From: Rostrohypoxylon terebratum
Lineage: Eukaryota > Ascomycota > Sordariomycetes > Xylariales > Hypoxylaceae
Reading direction: 5' to 3'
DNA length: 64,000 bases
NCBI GenBank assembly: GCA_022497145.1
Contig: MU385855.1
Location: 372,001 to 436,000, forward strand
Under the pieces are notes generated by a model. The model saw only the letters and a list, made by a program, of their open reading frames with translations, did not search any database and had not been told where the DNA came from. Below are positions 25,664-38,111 of this stretch, piece by piece. A program made the position numbers and the translations under genes. Position 1 is the first letter of the stretch. Each line of letters begins with the position of its first letter.

Positions 25664-25678
25664 GGGGGGGGGGGGGGG
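25664..25678. repeat. Poly-G run, 15 bases
   Basis: This is an uninterrupted run of 15 G on the plus strand, flanked by TTT and TGCGGG. Long G homopolymers are rare and are also prone to sequencing-length error. Confidence 0.85.
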
Positions 25679-25782
25679 TGCGGGCTCGATATCACCTGTA
25701 TCGTTTCGCGTGAAAAGTAGCAAAGCGGGCGGTTCTATTTTCAGACGAATACATACCTATTACAGAGTGAAAGCGGCGCGCG

Positions 25783-25830
25783 CACCACCACCACCACCAC
25801 CAATTGCCATTACCATTACCATTACCATTA
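25783..25830. repeat. CAC trinucleotide and CCATTA hexamer arrays
   Basis: A (CAC)6 tract (25783-25801) is followed after five bases by four exact CCATTA hexamers (25807-25830). Two different microsatellites abut each other. Confidence 0.85.
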
Positions 25831-28816
25831 CACACTACTTAATACATACACTACCTACGCACACCAATACACGATGAGTTTGCCTCCGAAGTGTCGCTCG
25901 ACCGTTGGTTACATGACTTGAGTAAGCACGACAGATTTACAGGTACACTACAGCGTCAGGACAGGACAGAAGCAGACAAATTTGGTGATGAATATCCTGC
26001 AGGAGTCTTTATTAGTACCGGCATAAGTGGCCGTTTCTTTTACGGGATATCGCTCCCTCTGATCATCCGAGGTTCGTCCAATCAGCACAACTTCCTTCTC
26101 TGCTCCAGAGGAATAAGTACATGATAGTATATTATGCTCCATGGCGAAAAAGGATGCGGCTGTTGCGCCGAGTACCGTCGCGGGCTGTACTCTGTAGTAT
26201 ATGGGGGCAACTTTCGTCCATCGTGTAGGCCTGTATTCTGCTCTGTATACTAGTATAGGCCTATTAGGCCCTGTTATGTATGTACAATACGTGAATATGT
26301 ACAATACGATACCTCCCTGTTCCCAGTCCCCTGTACTCCAGTCCTATCGAAATGCTGTGGTACCCTCCAAAAGCTTACATGGCCTCCGAAGTGGCGTGCC
26401 GGGTTCGTCCAGCTGTGGATCTCTTGCTAGGCACGCTGATCCAAATCGGGAATGTGCTGGATACTGCGTGATCTGTACTGGTATGGTGTCGTAGCTATCC
26501 TCCGCATTTTCTTTCAGCAGCCTACATCTACATGGCTGTATCTGTATGTAGGTACTAGGTAGGCATGTAATGTAGTGTACTATTCGACGACAGGAAAAAA
26601 AATAACTGATCGTAAATTGTTGCTGCAGAGCAGGTATTCGTTCGTTTTCGTCCATTCATCTCTGCCGCGAATGACCTCTCTTTCCTCCTTCTTTCCCCAT
26701 GATCTGTGATCATTCGACTGAACGAAGACCGAGTTTTCATCGGCAAGATGCTATTGCATTTCTGATCTTCTGTTATCTGCACCTCGGCCCACACACATCT
26801 TCTCTTTCTTCCATGACAATTCGACAATTCGACCATTGCTTCATCTCGGGTCTTTCTGGTTGAGATAATCAGGCATGCAAGCGAAATTCCTTGATATTGG
26901 CATCGTCTCCTCTCTGCTATTGCTTTCTCCATCTCCAGTTCCGGTTCGAGGCCCGAGGAGCTATCAAAGAGCTATCGTATAGGTCCCTCCCCCTATATCG
27001 ACGCGTCTGCTATTACCAAAGCGACGACCTCTTATTTTTCTCAACCTTTTCTCTCTCTCTGTATCTCTCGTCTTGGCAGCCTCCCCTTCCTTTTTTTTTA
27101 AAAAGAAAAACTGCAAATGATAATAATATTAGTAGATGGAGGACCCTAACGCTAAGAGATAATAGGTACGGGATACATTACATAGTAAAAAAAAAAGGGT
27201 GCAAGGGTCTAATAAACTTATGTGCGCTTTTTGCGAAGCGAGCTTACTGGATCCCCGCCGCGCCCCTGGTCGACTAGCCAGAGACGCAATCTCGTGAACC
27301 GATATTTTTTTTTTACTGTACCGTAATGTTCTGCACCACCACCTACACCACCCCCATGCTTTTTCTCTCCCTCCTCGACCCATGGTCCTTGCGCCTTTCC
27401 TTTCTGGCTCTTCGTCGGCGGATATGTCCAACGGTCTCTCTTCAAATTAGTGGACCCTCCCCTACGTACCTAGCAAAAGCCGTCGGAGGATTTCCTAACT
27501 AATCAAGCACCTCCCTGTTGGGGGCCAGGGCCAGCATTGGATAGACGGAGCTGCGTGGAGGGGCTTTTTTATTTTACAAGGGGCATCTCGAATGGCTTTA
27601 GCTAGCCTCTTGTCGATAGGCCCCCGTGCCTCCATATGATCCATGCTTTCATACATCTCTACCTGCCTACTCCGTACCCCCTCCATCCACACACACTCAA
27701 CGCGCCTCCATACAAGGCTTTGCCGTCATGTTCATCCACAATGGTCAGGTCCGTTTGCCGGTAGGTCTTGGAGGAGGGTACAGGATAGGAGGTACCTCTC
27801 TAGCCCTTGTAAAAGAATCGGCAGACAGATGAAGCTTTTTATGGGGCAGTCCTGCCGTTGAATAACGTATTTCCTAGTACAGTACGATAGCAAAGTAGCT
27901 TTGCGTACCGACATAACTAATAGCTTTCTGCGCTGACATACCTATATTTCGTCCTTCTTCAGCCTTCGTCTAGTAAAGTTCTGACCGTGGTTTTTTTTTC
28001 CTGCAGCCGTAAGGGCCAGTAAGCGTGCCTCGTGGCCTTCAGGGTGCGGAAGTAAAGCTTCAATTCATCTTATATCTCCTTCCGGTTTTTTCGATTCAAT
28101 TTGGTTGGCGCTTGTAGGGTCTGGAGAAGCAGAGAATCAAGCTTGTTGTCGATATTTTGTCTAGGGCCTATGGACAAGTCCCGGGCAGAACTAAAGGCCC
28201 TGTATCTTCCCCCAGCCAGATCGCCATTAGCTCCGTTCTCCTTCCCAGTCGGGCTGCATGCACTGTACTCTAAAACCCATGTCAGTTGTAGGTACTAAAG
28301 ATTTCTGTACCAGACCCCCAAGTCGCTTCCTGCTCTCTCATTGACTCTCTTTGGACCTGGACCTGGACCACCTCCGCTTGGCTAGGACCCGTCAACCGTT
28401 AAACGTGCCCCCCAGGGTTGTGGGTAATGCCGTTCGCTGCACAAAACAGTCCCCTCAGAGGCAACATCTATCCTACCGTATCCCGTCCCATCCCATACAA
28501 GTACACTTCGGCCTGCAACCTTACCTCCTTTCGACGTTCACTCTATTCTGACTTCACCTACCTTTAGAAGGAAAGTCTTTAGCACTATCATCAAGGCGTT
28601 TGCCCTTTCGACAGGAACTCGGACCTGACGAGACTAGTAGTCTATGAGTATCAGTTAGAGGTTATTGCCGCGACTCTGATGTTCTGAGTAAACCGTCTTC
28701 CTATTTGGAGAAGGAGGAATTGAAAAAAAAGAAAGACGAAAAAGAAAAGAGTTTTGGTTGATCGCCGGTAGCGCGCGAGGAAAGGTCTTGGGAGCACGGC
28801 TGGGACAAAGGTTCCC

Positions 28817-31097
28817 ATGTCAGCCACAACGACTTTGACGGCGACCATGGCAGAGTTGAAGCCGGAGCCAGCGCATAGTAGTCTTTGGTCGAACTATGGC
28901 GGTCCGGTGTCCTTGTCAACTCGATACCCCAACACCATGGAGTCGAATCTCTCGCACCCTTCGACGACATCATCGCAACATCCAGGAAGGCCCAGAAGCA
29001 GTCACCCAACTATCGACCATCCTTACCCGTACCCGCGATACCCTCAAGAGGAATCGGATGGATTTGACAGATACCCGCAGCCTTCTTTAACGCAACATCA
29101 CAGTTTCCCTAACCTGAAGAGACCGCACCAACCCGGTGAGCATCCGCCGTATCAAGAGATTGTCCAGGACCTGAGGGATGACGGATCCAAACTTACCGTT
29201 AACCACGACCACAAACTACTCTCATTTAGGAGGGTTCAGGATAAGCACACCATTGTTGACCAGCATGGACGAATGCAGCAACTCGAACTCTCCGCGCAGC
29301 TTCATGGCATGTTCTTCCTATCGGAAATGCCATCTAGTACGAGCGACGGCGCAATTCTACAGCCGGAGTTGACGTGTTACCGAAGGAATCTATTCCAAAT
29401 TAGTGGTTCGCTCATCACGCCTCGAGGCCAGTTATCAGTAATTCTTCCAGAGACAGGCGAAACCGTTCCCGTGAACAGCACCGAGGTTACGATCTCGGCT
29501 ATCGAGTCAGTCGACGGCCATCCTGTGAGGCTCATCGTGATCCCCTGGAAGACGCCACCACCGAATTCCCCGGAATTACCCCAGACTCCGGACCAGGAGC
29601 CACCTTCGCTACCGTTGATTCCTTTCCCCGACGATGGACAAGAGGCGGATGGCGAATACGCCGTGTACCCTATCGGGTGGCGGCGGTTGCAATTTAGAAT
29701 GTGAGTTTTTGCCGACTTTCCTCACCGCGAGGCTCCAGCCTCCGGTGCTCAAAAGCCCTCGTACTAATGCACCGTCTTTAGAGCAACCGCGAACAATGGA
29801 AGACGTAAAGAGCTTCAGCAGCATTTCGTACTTCACTTGAAAGTAATGGGGACACTAGCAAACGGATCAAAGGCCGTTCTAACAGAATCGACAACGGCGC
29901 CTATTGTGGTCCGAGGACGAAGTCCTCGAAATTTCCAGGCTCGGAAAGAAATCCCTCTCTTGGGATCTAGCGCCGGCTCGCGCGGACAGGCGTTGGTTGA
30001 GACGGGACTTGGCATCGTCGCTGGTCCCTTGACCGTGAAACCCCAGGACCCGAAACTGAGGGGATTGAATCTCGAACTACCCAGGACAGCGTTTACTTTC
30101 AACGCGTCAAAACTTCCTGGTAGCCCGATGACAATGAGATCTAAGTAGGTTGTTCCTTTATCTAATTCCAACGGTGTGCCAGTTCCAGAGACCTTTTCGA
30201 GCAAAGAGTGTGTGGAGTAGTAGCAGTTTTGATTTTCTTCGTCGGAGTTCAACGCTGACAGCAGGTTCAAGCTCATACCCCAGTTGGAATCCTCCAAGCC
30301 AGTTGCCCCTGTCCGGAATGCCAACTTCGGCTACAGCCAGTTATCCGCCAGCGAGCATACCTGCCGAGTCATACCAGAAAATGCCGCTTTCGGGGACGTC
30401 AAGCTTCACTCAGGAGCCACAAGAGATGCCTATGCAGACGTCTATGCCATCGATGCAGTTGTCACTGGCTGCGACAGAACAGCAACCACCTGCAATCCGG
30501 ACGCAGTACGCTTACGTACAAGGGACCTCCGCTCCGCCACAACTTTCGGTGACGACAACTTCGATGAGCAGCTCCTCAGATCACGGCAACTTAAGCGTGC
30601 CACGATACGTAGATTCAAATCCACGGCCGACCAAGAGTCCACGACATGCGAGTCATCAGTCTGTTCCCAGCACTAGCTCAATGAGCAACAGCAACGACAC
30701 TTCTGAATACAGGTACGGGCCTTCTGGCTACGTGCCCGTTAACAATAATTCCAACGAATTGAATTCGGCATCCACATACAGCGCTGAAAGTGCGAGCGGC
30801 GGTGCTGGTGCTGGGGCTCCTAGTGCCGGTGGCCCTCCTTCGTCAGCAGGTGGGCACTCCCAGCAATCGCAGCAGCCGCAATCTCAACAACCGCCACCCC
30901 GCGACTATTATCCTCCTACAACGTCTTGGACGACCACAGCAGGCGAGCCCAGCAGCGCTCCTGTTCACTCGTATCATAGCAGCGGTGGTCCTGGCAGCGA
31001 AAGCAGCAGGCCATACTACCCTGGTAAGAGTGAGCACCCGCCAGCTCAGGGTAGCTATGCTTCGACTTTGGGCCATTATTCGTGGAGCCCAACATAA
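28817..31097 (+). CDS. vib-1: VIB-1/XprG-like Ndt80-family transcription factor
   Basis: Neurospora VIB-1 and Aspergillus XprG/PhoG are p53-like Ndt80-domain activators controlling extracellular proteases, carbon and nitrogen responses and heterokaryon-incompatibility cell death. Exons are 28817-29700, 29782-30144 and about 30191-31097 (about 717 aa). The first intron (GTGAGT...TTTAG) joins WRRLQFRI to ATANNGRRKELQQHF inside the DNA-binding domain. The second donor (GTAGGT, 30145) is clear, but its acceptor is uncertain between 30190 and about 30226; 30190 keeps frame and best fits branch spacing. The Ndt80 domain spans roughly residues 120-400 (LLSFRRVQDKHTIVDQHGRM, QLHGMFFLSEM, CYRRNLFQISGSL, RSPRNFQARKEIPLL). 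The C-terminal third is Ser/Pro/Gln/Gly-rich, as expected for an activation region. The ATG is the first of two nearby in-frame ATGs (28817 and 28847). A very long noncoding region lies upstream. Confidence 0.9.
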
Positions 31098-33264
31098 AGG
31101 CCGATCTGTAAAGAGAGGATAATATAATGATGGTCAAAGGATTTGACAGACGATTTTCATCCCTTCACTGCCATGGGCCAACCTAATGGCACATCGGTAC
31201 ACACCAAGAAGACGTAGGTGTGTAAGCGAGAAATAACGAGTAAGACGACGGCAGCCCTTGTTGCCATAAAAAAAGCGTGACTTCTACCATATGTCGCCTG
31301 TATAGTATTTTTAATGAAAGCTCATTTTCCGTTTCTTATTTGAGACTTGTGGAGGAAGAAAAAGGGCTAAAAGCTATTTTCGGAGTTTCAGCACCTCTTT
31401 ACGGAGGACTTGTAAAGGGTTCCGGAGAGGTGGGGGTGGGAAGCGGGAGAGATGGAGTAAAGAGAAAGACGACGGGTTGGATAAATGGATAGTCTCCCGT
31501 GTGCTCGGTACTCGGTACTCGTGTCAGGAAGAGGTTACCATTGCCGTTTTGGGGTTGTGTATCTGGTGGTTTTCTCATATCGATACTCATTCGTGTCTTT
31601 CGCTTATAGCGAGCACGACCCTCTCCACCATTTTGTTTGGAACAGCATAACTCCAGCAGTCGCAGAGACGGGTCGGCATTGGAATCTCCGGAGTTGGTTT
31701 CCTCTATCTCTTACTGTTGTCGTCGTTTTGAGGTGGAGATCATCTTTTGCTATTTCGATATCCCCCCCTCGTTCGTATCCTACGTACATACCATACCATA
31801 CAGTACCATCGTCGTTACCTGTTTACACAATTTGGAGCAAGCCGGCAGGGCGGCCGCGTTGTTTTCCCAGCGATCGAGCTCATGTGATATCTATCGTAAG
31901 CGGTATTGCTGGAGTGGTAATTTGTCGTCATTTCCCTTGCTGTGAACGAAACGGCGGATAACGGCACGACCCTCTGAATATCGACATCCATCCTAACTTC
32001 GGTCATAGTTCCTGTTCGTTTCCTGCTCGGCGCCGCGGCATACCGGGCTGAGGGAAAAGTCGTTTAGGGGTAAAATATCCTGCTGAAAGAAATCCATTAT
32101 TTTCGATATGACGATTGCTGCTATAATATCAGCATCGTTCCAGGAGCTGAGAGGACGATTTTAAGCAAGGGATGGATATAATCTCCACATTGGATGGAGA
32201 TGTCTGTTCGAAACCTTGGTCACTGTTCGTCTCGTATGACCTTCGAGGCTACCTCAACCTGTACTTTACCTGTATCCAACTGTATTGTTAGATGCGAGAC
32301 TTATAACGCTTATATATGTGTATATGGATTGATAGGATCGAGAGGGTCCATGGCCCTAGTTTTCAGCTTTCAGTTTATGGCCGCCAAGGCCTGTATTGTA
32401 CCACACTAAAGCATCCATCTGCCCATCCGCCTAAGCTGGAGATGTCGGTTCTCCCAGAATTTTAACAACGATCAGCTTGTAGTGTGGATAATTCCTTCGT
32501 GCTAGTCGGTGTGTAGTGGATAACTTCCGAATTTCTGGGTCTGGAAGAGTAAGCACGAGAGGAGCAAGATAAGGCGGTGGCTCAATAAAGGGATTTTCTT
32601 AGACGATAATTGCAACATCTGAAATTACTAAGTTGCCGATGGCTACTACAGTAGGTAGTAACTAGGTACTAGGTAGGTAACATTGAAGTTTGAACAGATG
32701 AGCAAGTAAAAGAGAAAAAAAATAATCAGGTTAGAAGGGATAACTTTATATTCTAGTCTGCCTGGTTGCACATGCCACCTGATGACCCTGATCACTGTGA
32801 CCTGTCGTTTCTTTTTCGATCATGGCCCTTCACAAGTACTTCCATCTTGGTGATCAATGAGCAGACGGCCGATGTAGTATTACGTACTACCAAAGGTAAT
32901 GTAAGGTGATACAAAACTTTAAGTTACGGCCGTTACTACTACTAGGTGGTAGTACGAAGCTGAGTGTGCCCTGGAAGTAGGATTCAGCTAGAAGATTAGC
33001 GGTGCTCCAAGGTTTGGTAATTGGCCATTCAGGTGAAACGAGCCTAAAGGCAAGTGCTAACCCGCTAATGGACGGCGGCTGAAAAAGGCCCCCACAATTT
33101 ACATGGTGATTTATTGGTGGTCAAAGCTTTACAGCAAAGCCATTCATTTTCTTTCTCATCGTCGCACAGCTAAGCCACAGAACCATCATTTCACGATACC
33201 CCATCGACCTCCGTACTCAATTTAAACCCCACACTTGAGACCAAATATTCATATTACGAAAGTC
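31098..33264. other. Intergenic, vib-1 3' side
   Basis: This region starts with the vib-1 3' untranslated sequence. Frames up to 158 codons (31485-31961) are Ser/Tyr/Phe-rich translations without motifs. TAGGTA/CTAGGTA words cluster at 32650-32680. No gene, RNA or transposon was seen. Confidence 0.55.
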
Positions 33265-34179
33265 ATGTTCGACGTGCCTGATGCCAAACGGTATGGAATA
33301 CTTTGATTTAGACCATCCCCTTTTTTAAGTCCAAGCTAACGGCGAATATCAAGAGTCCGGCGAGAGGATTTACATGAGTCTGCTTCGGACGAAGAGTCAG
33401 CTGGGGACGACCAATTAGATGCAACCTTACGCAGAAAACTGAACGCGCAGCTTTCTGGTCTATTAGATCTGAGTTTTGAAACAGATCAAGAAAATAAATT
33501 ACAGAACCCCCCGTTATCTCAGATAGGGGATGCAAACAGGAATGTCACCGATGACGGCGTCGATGACGACGAGGGCGTTAAAGCTACTGGGGAAGAGGCG
33601 TTTATATTTCGATTATTTCGGAACGAGGACCCGTCTCACAAGGTAGTCCTTGAGTCTCAGGATGCCAGCACTCAGAAGAACGGCGAGGGCGCCTTTGTAG
33701 TTGCTAAACGCCCTTTACCGTACTATTTGGCTGGCGAGCCATCGCCTGGCATCGCAAACAAATTCAAAGCAGCTGCTGTAAGCGCGGATTACATTTTTCA
33801 GGACGCGAATAAGAGAAGATGGGGTCTTGAAAAGCCCTGGAAGGTGACAACGATCACTATCACCACCAACCAGAAGTCAACTATATCAAGTGGCCACGCC
33901 AGTCAGGATGCCTCAAGTGGCACAAGAAAGCAGAAAAAGAGACCCGGAAAAAAGCGGAGGATAATCCTCAGAGTTCGGGAGAAGGCCAAAAAGGAGCAGG
34001 AAGAATCTTTAAAGAAACAGGTTGTTGACAAGGAGCAGCATCTAAAGGAAAAGAAGCAGCGACTAAACAGGCTGAGAAAACTCAAACGACGGGCTCAAGC
34101 AAGAGAAAAGAAACAGGGTATGAAAGGTGATGAAGCTTCTCAGCAGAGCAGTAGGGACAATAGTGCGAATCCAGAGTAG
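33265..34179 (+). CDS. Basic coiled-coil protein, DUF2011-like
   Basis: It resembles, from memory, the uncharacterised fungal DUF2011 family. Two exons, 33265-33290 and 33354-34179 (283 aa), flank a 63-bp intron (GTATGG donor, GCTAAC branch). The split codon CG|A is restored and the frame then stays open. The N-terminal half is acidic (HESASDEESAGDDQ, TDDGVDDDEG). A core follows with FIFRLFRNEDPSHKVVLES and AKRPLPYYLAGEPSPGI. The last ~100 residues are a highly charged helix rich in K/R/E/Q (KKRPGKKRRIILRVREKAK), suggesting a nuclear or nucleolar coiled coil that may bind RNA or ribosomes. That location is inference from composition only. It is transcribed in the same direction as vib-1 and ham-2. 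Confidence 0.75.
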
Positions 34180-34745
34180 GATCAAATTAAAGAGCCTTTT
34201 CCCCCTTTTGGCGAACTCCAGCTTGAATTATGCTGTAACCTGTTTGACAACGATGATATATGATATAACTCGAATTATACCAATGCTGCTTATGAACATA
34301 ACTTGAATGCATTAAAACGAAATTAGTGATTTGTTGAGCTCGCGCCACAACCTTATTTTTCAACGTAATTCCCCATCTATTCCCCATTTATTTTCCCATT
34401 TATTTTCCCATTTATTTCCCCATTTATTTTTTGAGCTGCTCACCGGTACCTTGGTCCTTGGTACATTTTCAACCCACCTTACTTCGTACCACCTTACCAC
34501 CTACCCACTTCGCTGATGTGCGCCTCGTCGTTCACAGCTTCAAATAATTCAGGTATTCTTTAGAATATTAGTCCAGGTTATCCAGGTTGAGAATTGCCCA
34601 TTACCCCCCTTTGTATATTCTTGTTGTCTTTTTCATTACAAACTCCCAGCTAAATACGTATGGGCGTTTGCAATTCAATTCTCGTTATGTTCTCTTAAAA
34701 ACGACAGCGCGTTCATCGCAACCCCCGCAACGCGTTGAAAACATC
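34180..34745. promoter_or_regulatory. ham-2 promoter and leader with tandem repeat
   Basis: This is the space between the coiled-coil gene and ham-2. It contains an array of five 11-12-base units of the form TYCCCATTTATT at 34370-34428. An open frame runs in from 34587 in phase with ham-2, but its first 53 codons look like leader sequence, so the ATG at 34746 is preferred. Confidence 0.55.
34370..34428. repeat. TYCCCATTTATT repeat, 5 copies
   Basis: One 11-base and four 12-base tandem units differ only at a C/T position or one missing base. They lie about 320 bp before the ham-2 ATG, probably in its promoter or 5' leader. Confidence 0.85.
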
Positions 34746-37700
34746 ATGAATTCACTGTGGCCAAAAGCTGCCGATGACGGTGCCGATGCACCCAAAGCTC
34801 CAGAGGATGTGGCCGACACAGGAGTCACTGATGTTGGCCCTGGCACCGCCAACACAGCACCCATTCGGCAGCCGTACATGCCTATAGTCATTCGACCTCC
34901 GCTACGATCAATCATTCAGCCTAATCCGCCTAATCCGCCTGCACAACCTTCTCCATCAGCGAACAACCAACCCCCTGATTCTCTCTCCCTGGCGCAACTG
35001 AGGCGCATAGTTTCCGAGTTCCCCCGTAATGAGGCTGCGGCGTATGACTTCGAGTACTCTGACACGGGGCCACATGAAGAAGAGATCGATGAGTGGTTCG
35101 TCTACCAAAACTTGCAATGGAATAGACTGCATACTGCCCATAGAGCATTTGAGTGGCAGTGGGAACATGATATCGCCGCAAGACAGGATGAGATTACTTG
35201 GGATGAAGCAGATGATGCGGTTAGAACAATTTTTATCCAGCAGGCTCTGGGTGATGTTAAAGCCAGCGATGCTGGTGCCCGTCTTGCTGCGATAGGGAGA
35301 ATTACGTACCTAGTTTTGGGTCGATGGGTCGATACTGCTGGGTCCCCTCAAGGAGATAGGACCAAATCTCGAAGCGTCGCAACGCCCGCTCAATTAGTCG
35401 CAATGAAGTCTGCCGTCAATTTGCTCGCAGAGTGGGATGGGATTTCCATCATATGGACGGCTCTACGTAATGCTTATGAGACATTATGGTATTTGATATC
35501 CTTTGACCTCTTGCTTAACCTACTAATCCTCACGTAGGGTGGACGAACCTCTGAAACCCCAAGGTCATCATTTAAGAGAGGCCGAAGATGAACTGATGAA
35601 CCTAATGACCATCGTGTACATATGTATACAAGAAACGCTCATTGACCTAGACGGCATGAATCTGGTGAGGCGCAAGCTTCGTAAGTACTCGGTCACCAAA
35701 TCTCTACTTGTATGTGGAGCTAATCGGAGCAGTGGAGTTGGAGCCTCATTTAACGACGTTCATGCTCTCAGCCTCGGCAAAGCTCCGATGGCAAGAAGTG
35801 AACAATGTACCAGCTCCTCAGGTACGAACCTTTTTGGCGCGTTTGTAGTGTTATGCTGACGGAATAGACGCTTTTGCTCCTATGGAAATCGATCCTTCTT
35901 GAATTCGGTGGGACCAAGGAGATTGACGAAACTAAAAAGGCCCTTAGGGAGACGGCCGTGGACGACAAGGAGAAAGACCTCATCACAGCCACACCTCTTG
36001 ACTATCATGTATTTCGACAAGAAATTACTTCAAAATACCCAGCATATGTACCCCCTCAACCAATCATACCCCTCGAAGCAGATAATACTTCGCTTTTGCC
36101 GCCTCTGCCTAACCATCCCACTAGAAACAATGGGTCGAATGGTATTCTTCCCGCTGCTCCGGGTACGCAGAGCGGAGGGGCGTCGATCCTGCACCAACCT
36201 GTTCACATTGCTACCCCAGCTCCGTCTCCTCCGCCTTCTCCGGCAGTTGGCGGGAAAGGAGGCAAGAAGCAGAACTACCAAACGAACCAAAATTTTCCGT
36301 TCATGTACCCCCCTTTAGATGCTACAAGCAACAGTGCAGGAGGCAAGGGTGGGGCTGGCTTACAAGACATCCTCGTTGGTCGTAAATGGGAAGGCAGTGA
36401 TGTGCCTGCATCTATCCTTGAAGCCGGCGAGCTGTTCTCCAAGAGAGTGCGGATGACCCGGGCCACAAGACAGCTGTGGGAAGAGCGAGAGAAGTTCCAA
36501 AGATTCGAACGAGGATGGGATCCATCAGACGACGATATCGAAGATCTGGATTTGGATGCCCTGGAGATTGGTGATGACGTCGACGAAGACAAGATCCTTG
36601 AAGCTATCGAGCAGAGAGAGAGGAAAGCTCGAGGTGCCGAAATCGACTACGGTCCGAGCCCGAACCTCGATCCAGAAGTTAAGCGGCGACTAGAGGCTGT
36701 CGAAACATTTTACGTGAGTATCTTCGCCACTCACAATTAACCGGACCACTGCTAACCAATGACAGGCCGCAGCATTACCGCAACTGCAGTCTTTAGTAAT
36801 AGTCCTTATGAAGGGCGTATTGTTCAATGTTACTGCGTGTATTGCCCTGCCAGCTAATAGCCAGCAGCAATCGGGAATGCAAGTAAATTCCCAGCCCCGC
36901 GTGAACGGTGGCCTAGCGACAAATCGATCGCAAGATAGTTCCATGGGCGCCAGTAGCTTTGCAAACCAGGATGGCGAACCTTTGGAGGATATAGATGCTA
37001 CTAGGCAAAGGGAAATCGAATCGAAAGCCGCCACGGGTATCATTCTTCTACTTATGAAATGGCTCAAAATCTCGCGTATGTTACCCTCGTCATGATGATG
37101 ATGCTGCTGCTTCGTTATGCTAATATTTCTTTTAGACATCCTGAAGTTCGAGTACTTGTCTCAGTTACTTTTGGATTCTAATTATCTTCCTCTAGTGCTA
37201 AAGTTATTCGCGCACCAAGATATACAGCAGGTGGTGGATAGCAAGACAGATCGCCTTGAACACAGGTAAGAATTCCTTAGCGATTTTATGATCTTGTTTA
37301 TCTCATATATACTAGCTTCTTCCAATTTTGTAACGATAACGCCCACCCTGTAGATAAGGCGCCGCAAGAGCCGACTGAGATTGATGGGCCTGAGGACGAA
37401 AGCGAGGATGATGCGGCACCACCGCCTATCAAACGACGGCGATCACCACCCGAACAAGTGGCTGCAGGCGCTGAAATCGGCGATGCTGCAAACAAAATAG
37501 AAGGGCAGGTACCCACCCGTCCCGAAGTAGACGAATTGGGCTACCCAGTAAACCCTCTGCCGAAGGAACCTATAACCGATTTCTCGCGCCGCAATTTCTT
37601 TGCCCTCATCAACTATCTGCGAATCATGCAGAAGATCTGCAAGAATAAGGCGCATCGCAATCTATTACTCGTCCAATATAAGTCGTCTAATATTATACGC

Positions 37701-38111
37701 AAGTCACTCAAGGTACCACAGAACGAGCTGCGGCTGTACACACTTAAGCTATTCAAGAACCAAGTACCTTACTGCGGCCGTAAGTGGCGGCAGAGTAACA
37801 TGCGCGTTATCACCGCCATTTATTTGCACTGCCGACCAGAACTCCGAGATGAGTGGCTGGCGGGTAGCGACGTAGATGCGGAGGTGGAGGAGGCGCTGCC
37901 ACTAGAACAAGCCCTCCGAAGCCTGACCCACTGGTTTAACGTCCGGAGGTACCCTGACCAGATGGCGCCGGACATCAGAGAGGCGCTACGAAACGAGCAG
38001 GATTTCTTCAAGCGAGAGCTCGAGAAATTAGACGTATGGGCCGATGTCGGCCAGGCAGAACCTATGAATGCCGAATGGGATCACCTCGGACACGGCCCCG
38101 CATACGGCTGA
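34746..38111 (+). CDS. ham-2: HAM-2/Far11-type STRIPAK subunit (STRIP homologue)
   Basis: STRIP proteins scaffold the STRIPAK phosphatase-kinase complex at the nuclear envelope and ER. In Neurospora, HAM-2 is required for hyphal and germling fusion; in yeast, Far11 is needed for pheromone arrest. Seven exons were rebuilt: 34746-35488, 35538-35680, 35733-35821, 35868-36713, 36766-37075, 37136-37265 and 37316-38111 (1018 aa). All six introns are 46-60 bp with GT/AG ends, and phases close exactly. The N-terminal N1221 domain includes DEWFVYQNLQWNRLHTAHRA and GARLAAIGRITYLVLGRW. The C-terminal DUF3402 region includes KFEYLSQLLLDSNYLPL, FFALINYLRIMQKICKNK and QNELRLYTLKLFKNQVPYCG. A Pro-rich linker (ATPAPSPPPSP) lies in the middle. 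No damage was seen. Confidence 0.93.

Larger units (their letters stand above)
14223..28816. other. 14.6-kb region without a supported gene
   Basis: This lies between the RBR ligase stop and the vib-1 ATG. Frames are short, mostly in repeats or low-complexity DNA, and none shows a domain or a credible exon chain. It contains many unrelated short tandem arrays (units of 3-9 bp, 3-8 copies), frequent GTATGTA/TACATAC and TAGGTA/TACCTA words, homopolymer runs including G15 at 25664-25678, and a 38-bp hairpin at 22102-22139. No tRNA, rRNA or transposase was seen. Part of the right end must be the vib-1 promoter and 5' leader. Noncoding RNA or small orphan genes with tiny exons cannot be excluded by eye. 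Confidence 0.6.

Noticed and set aside
26891..27277. 128-codon plus frame and the overlapping minus frame at 26555-26932
   Set aside because: There are no motifs and no start context. The frame reads through pyrimidine tracts and mutually overlaps others on both strands.
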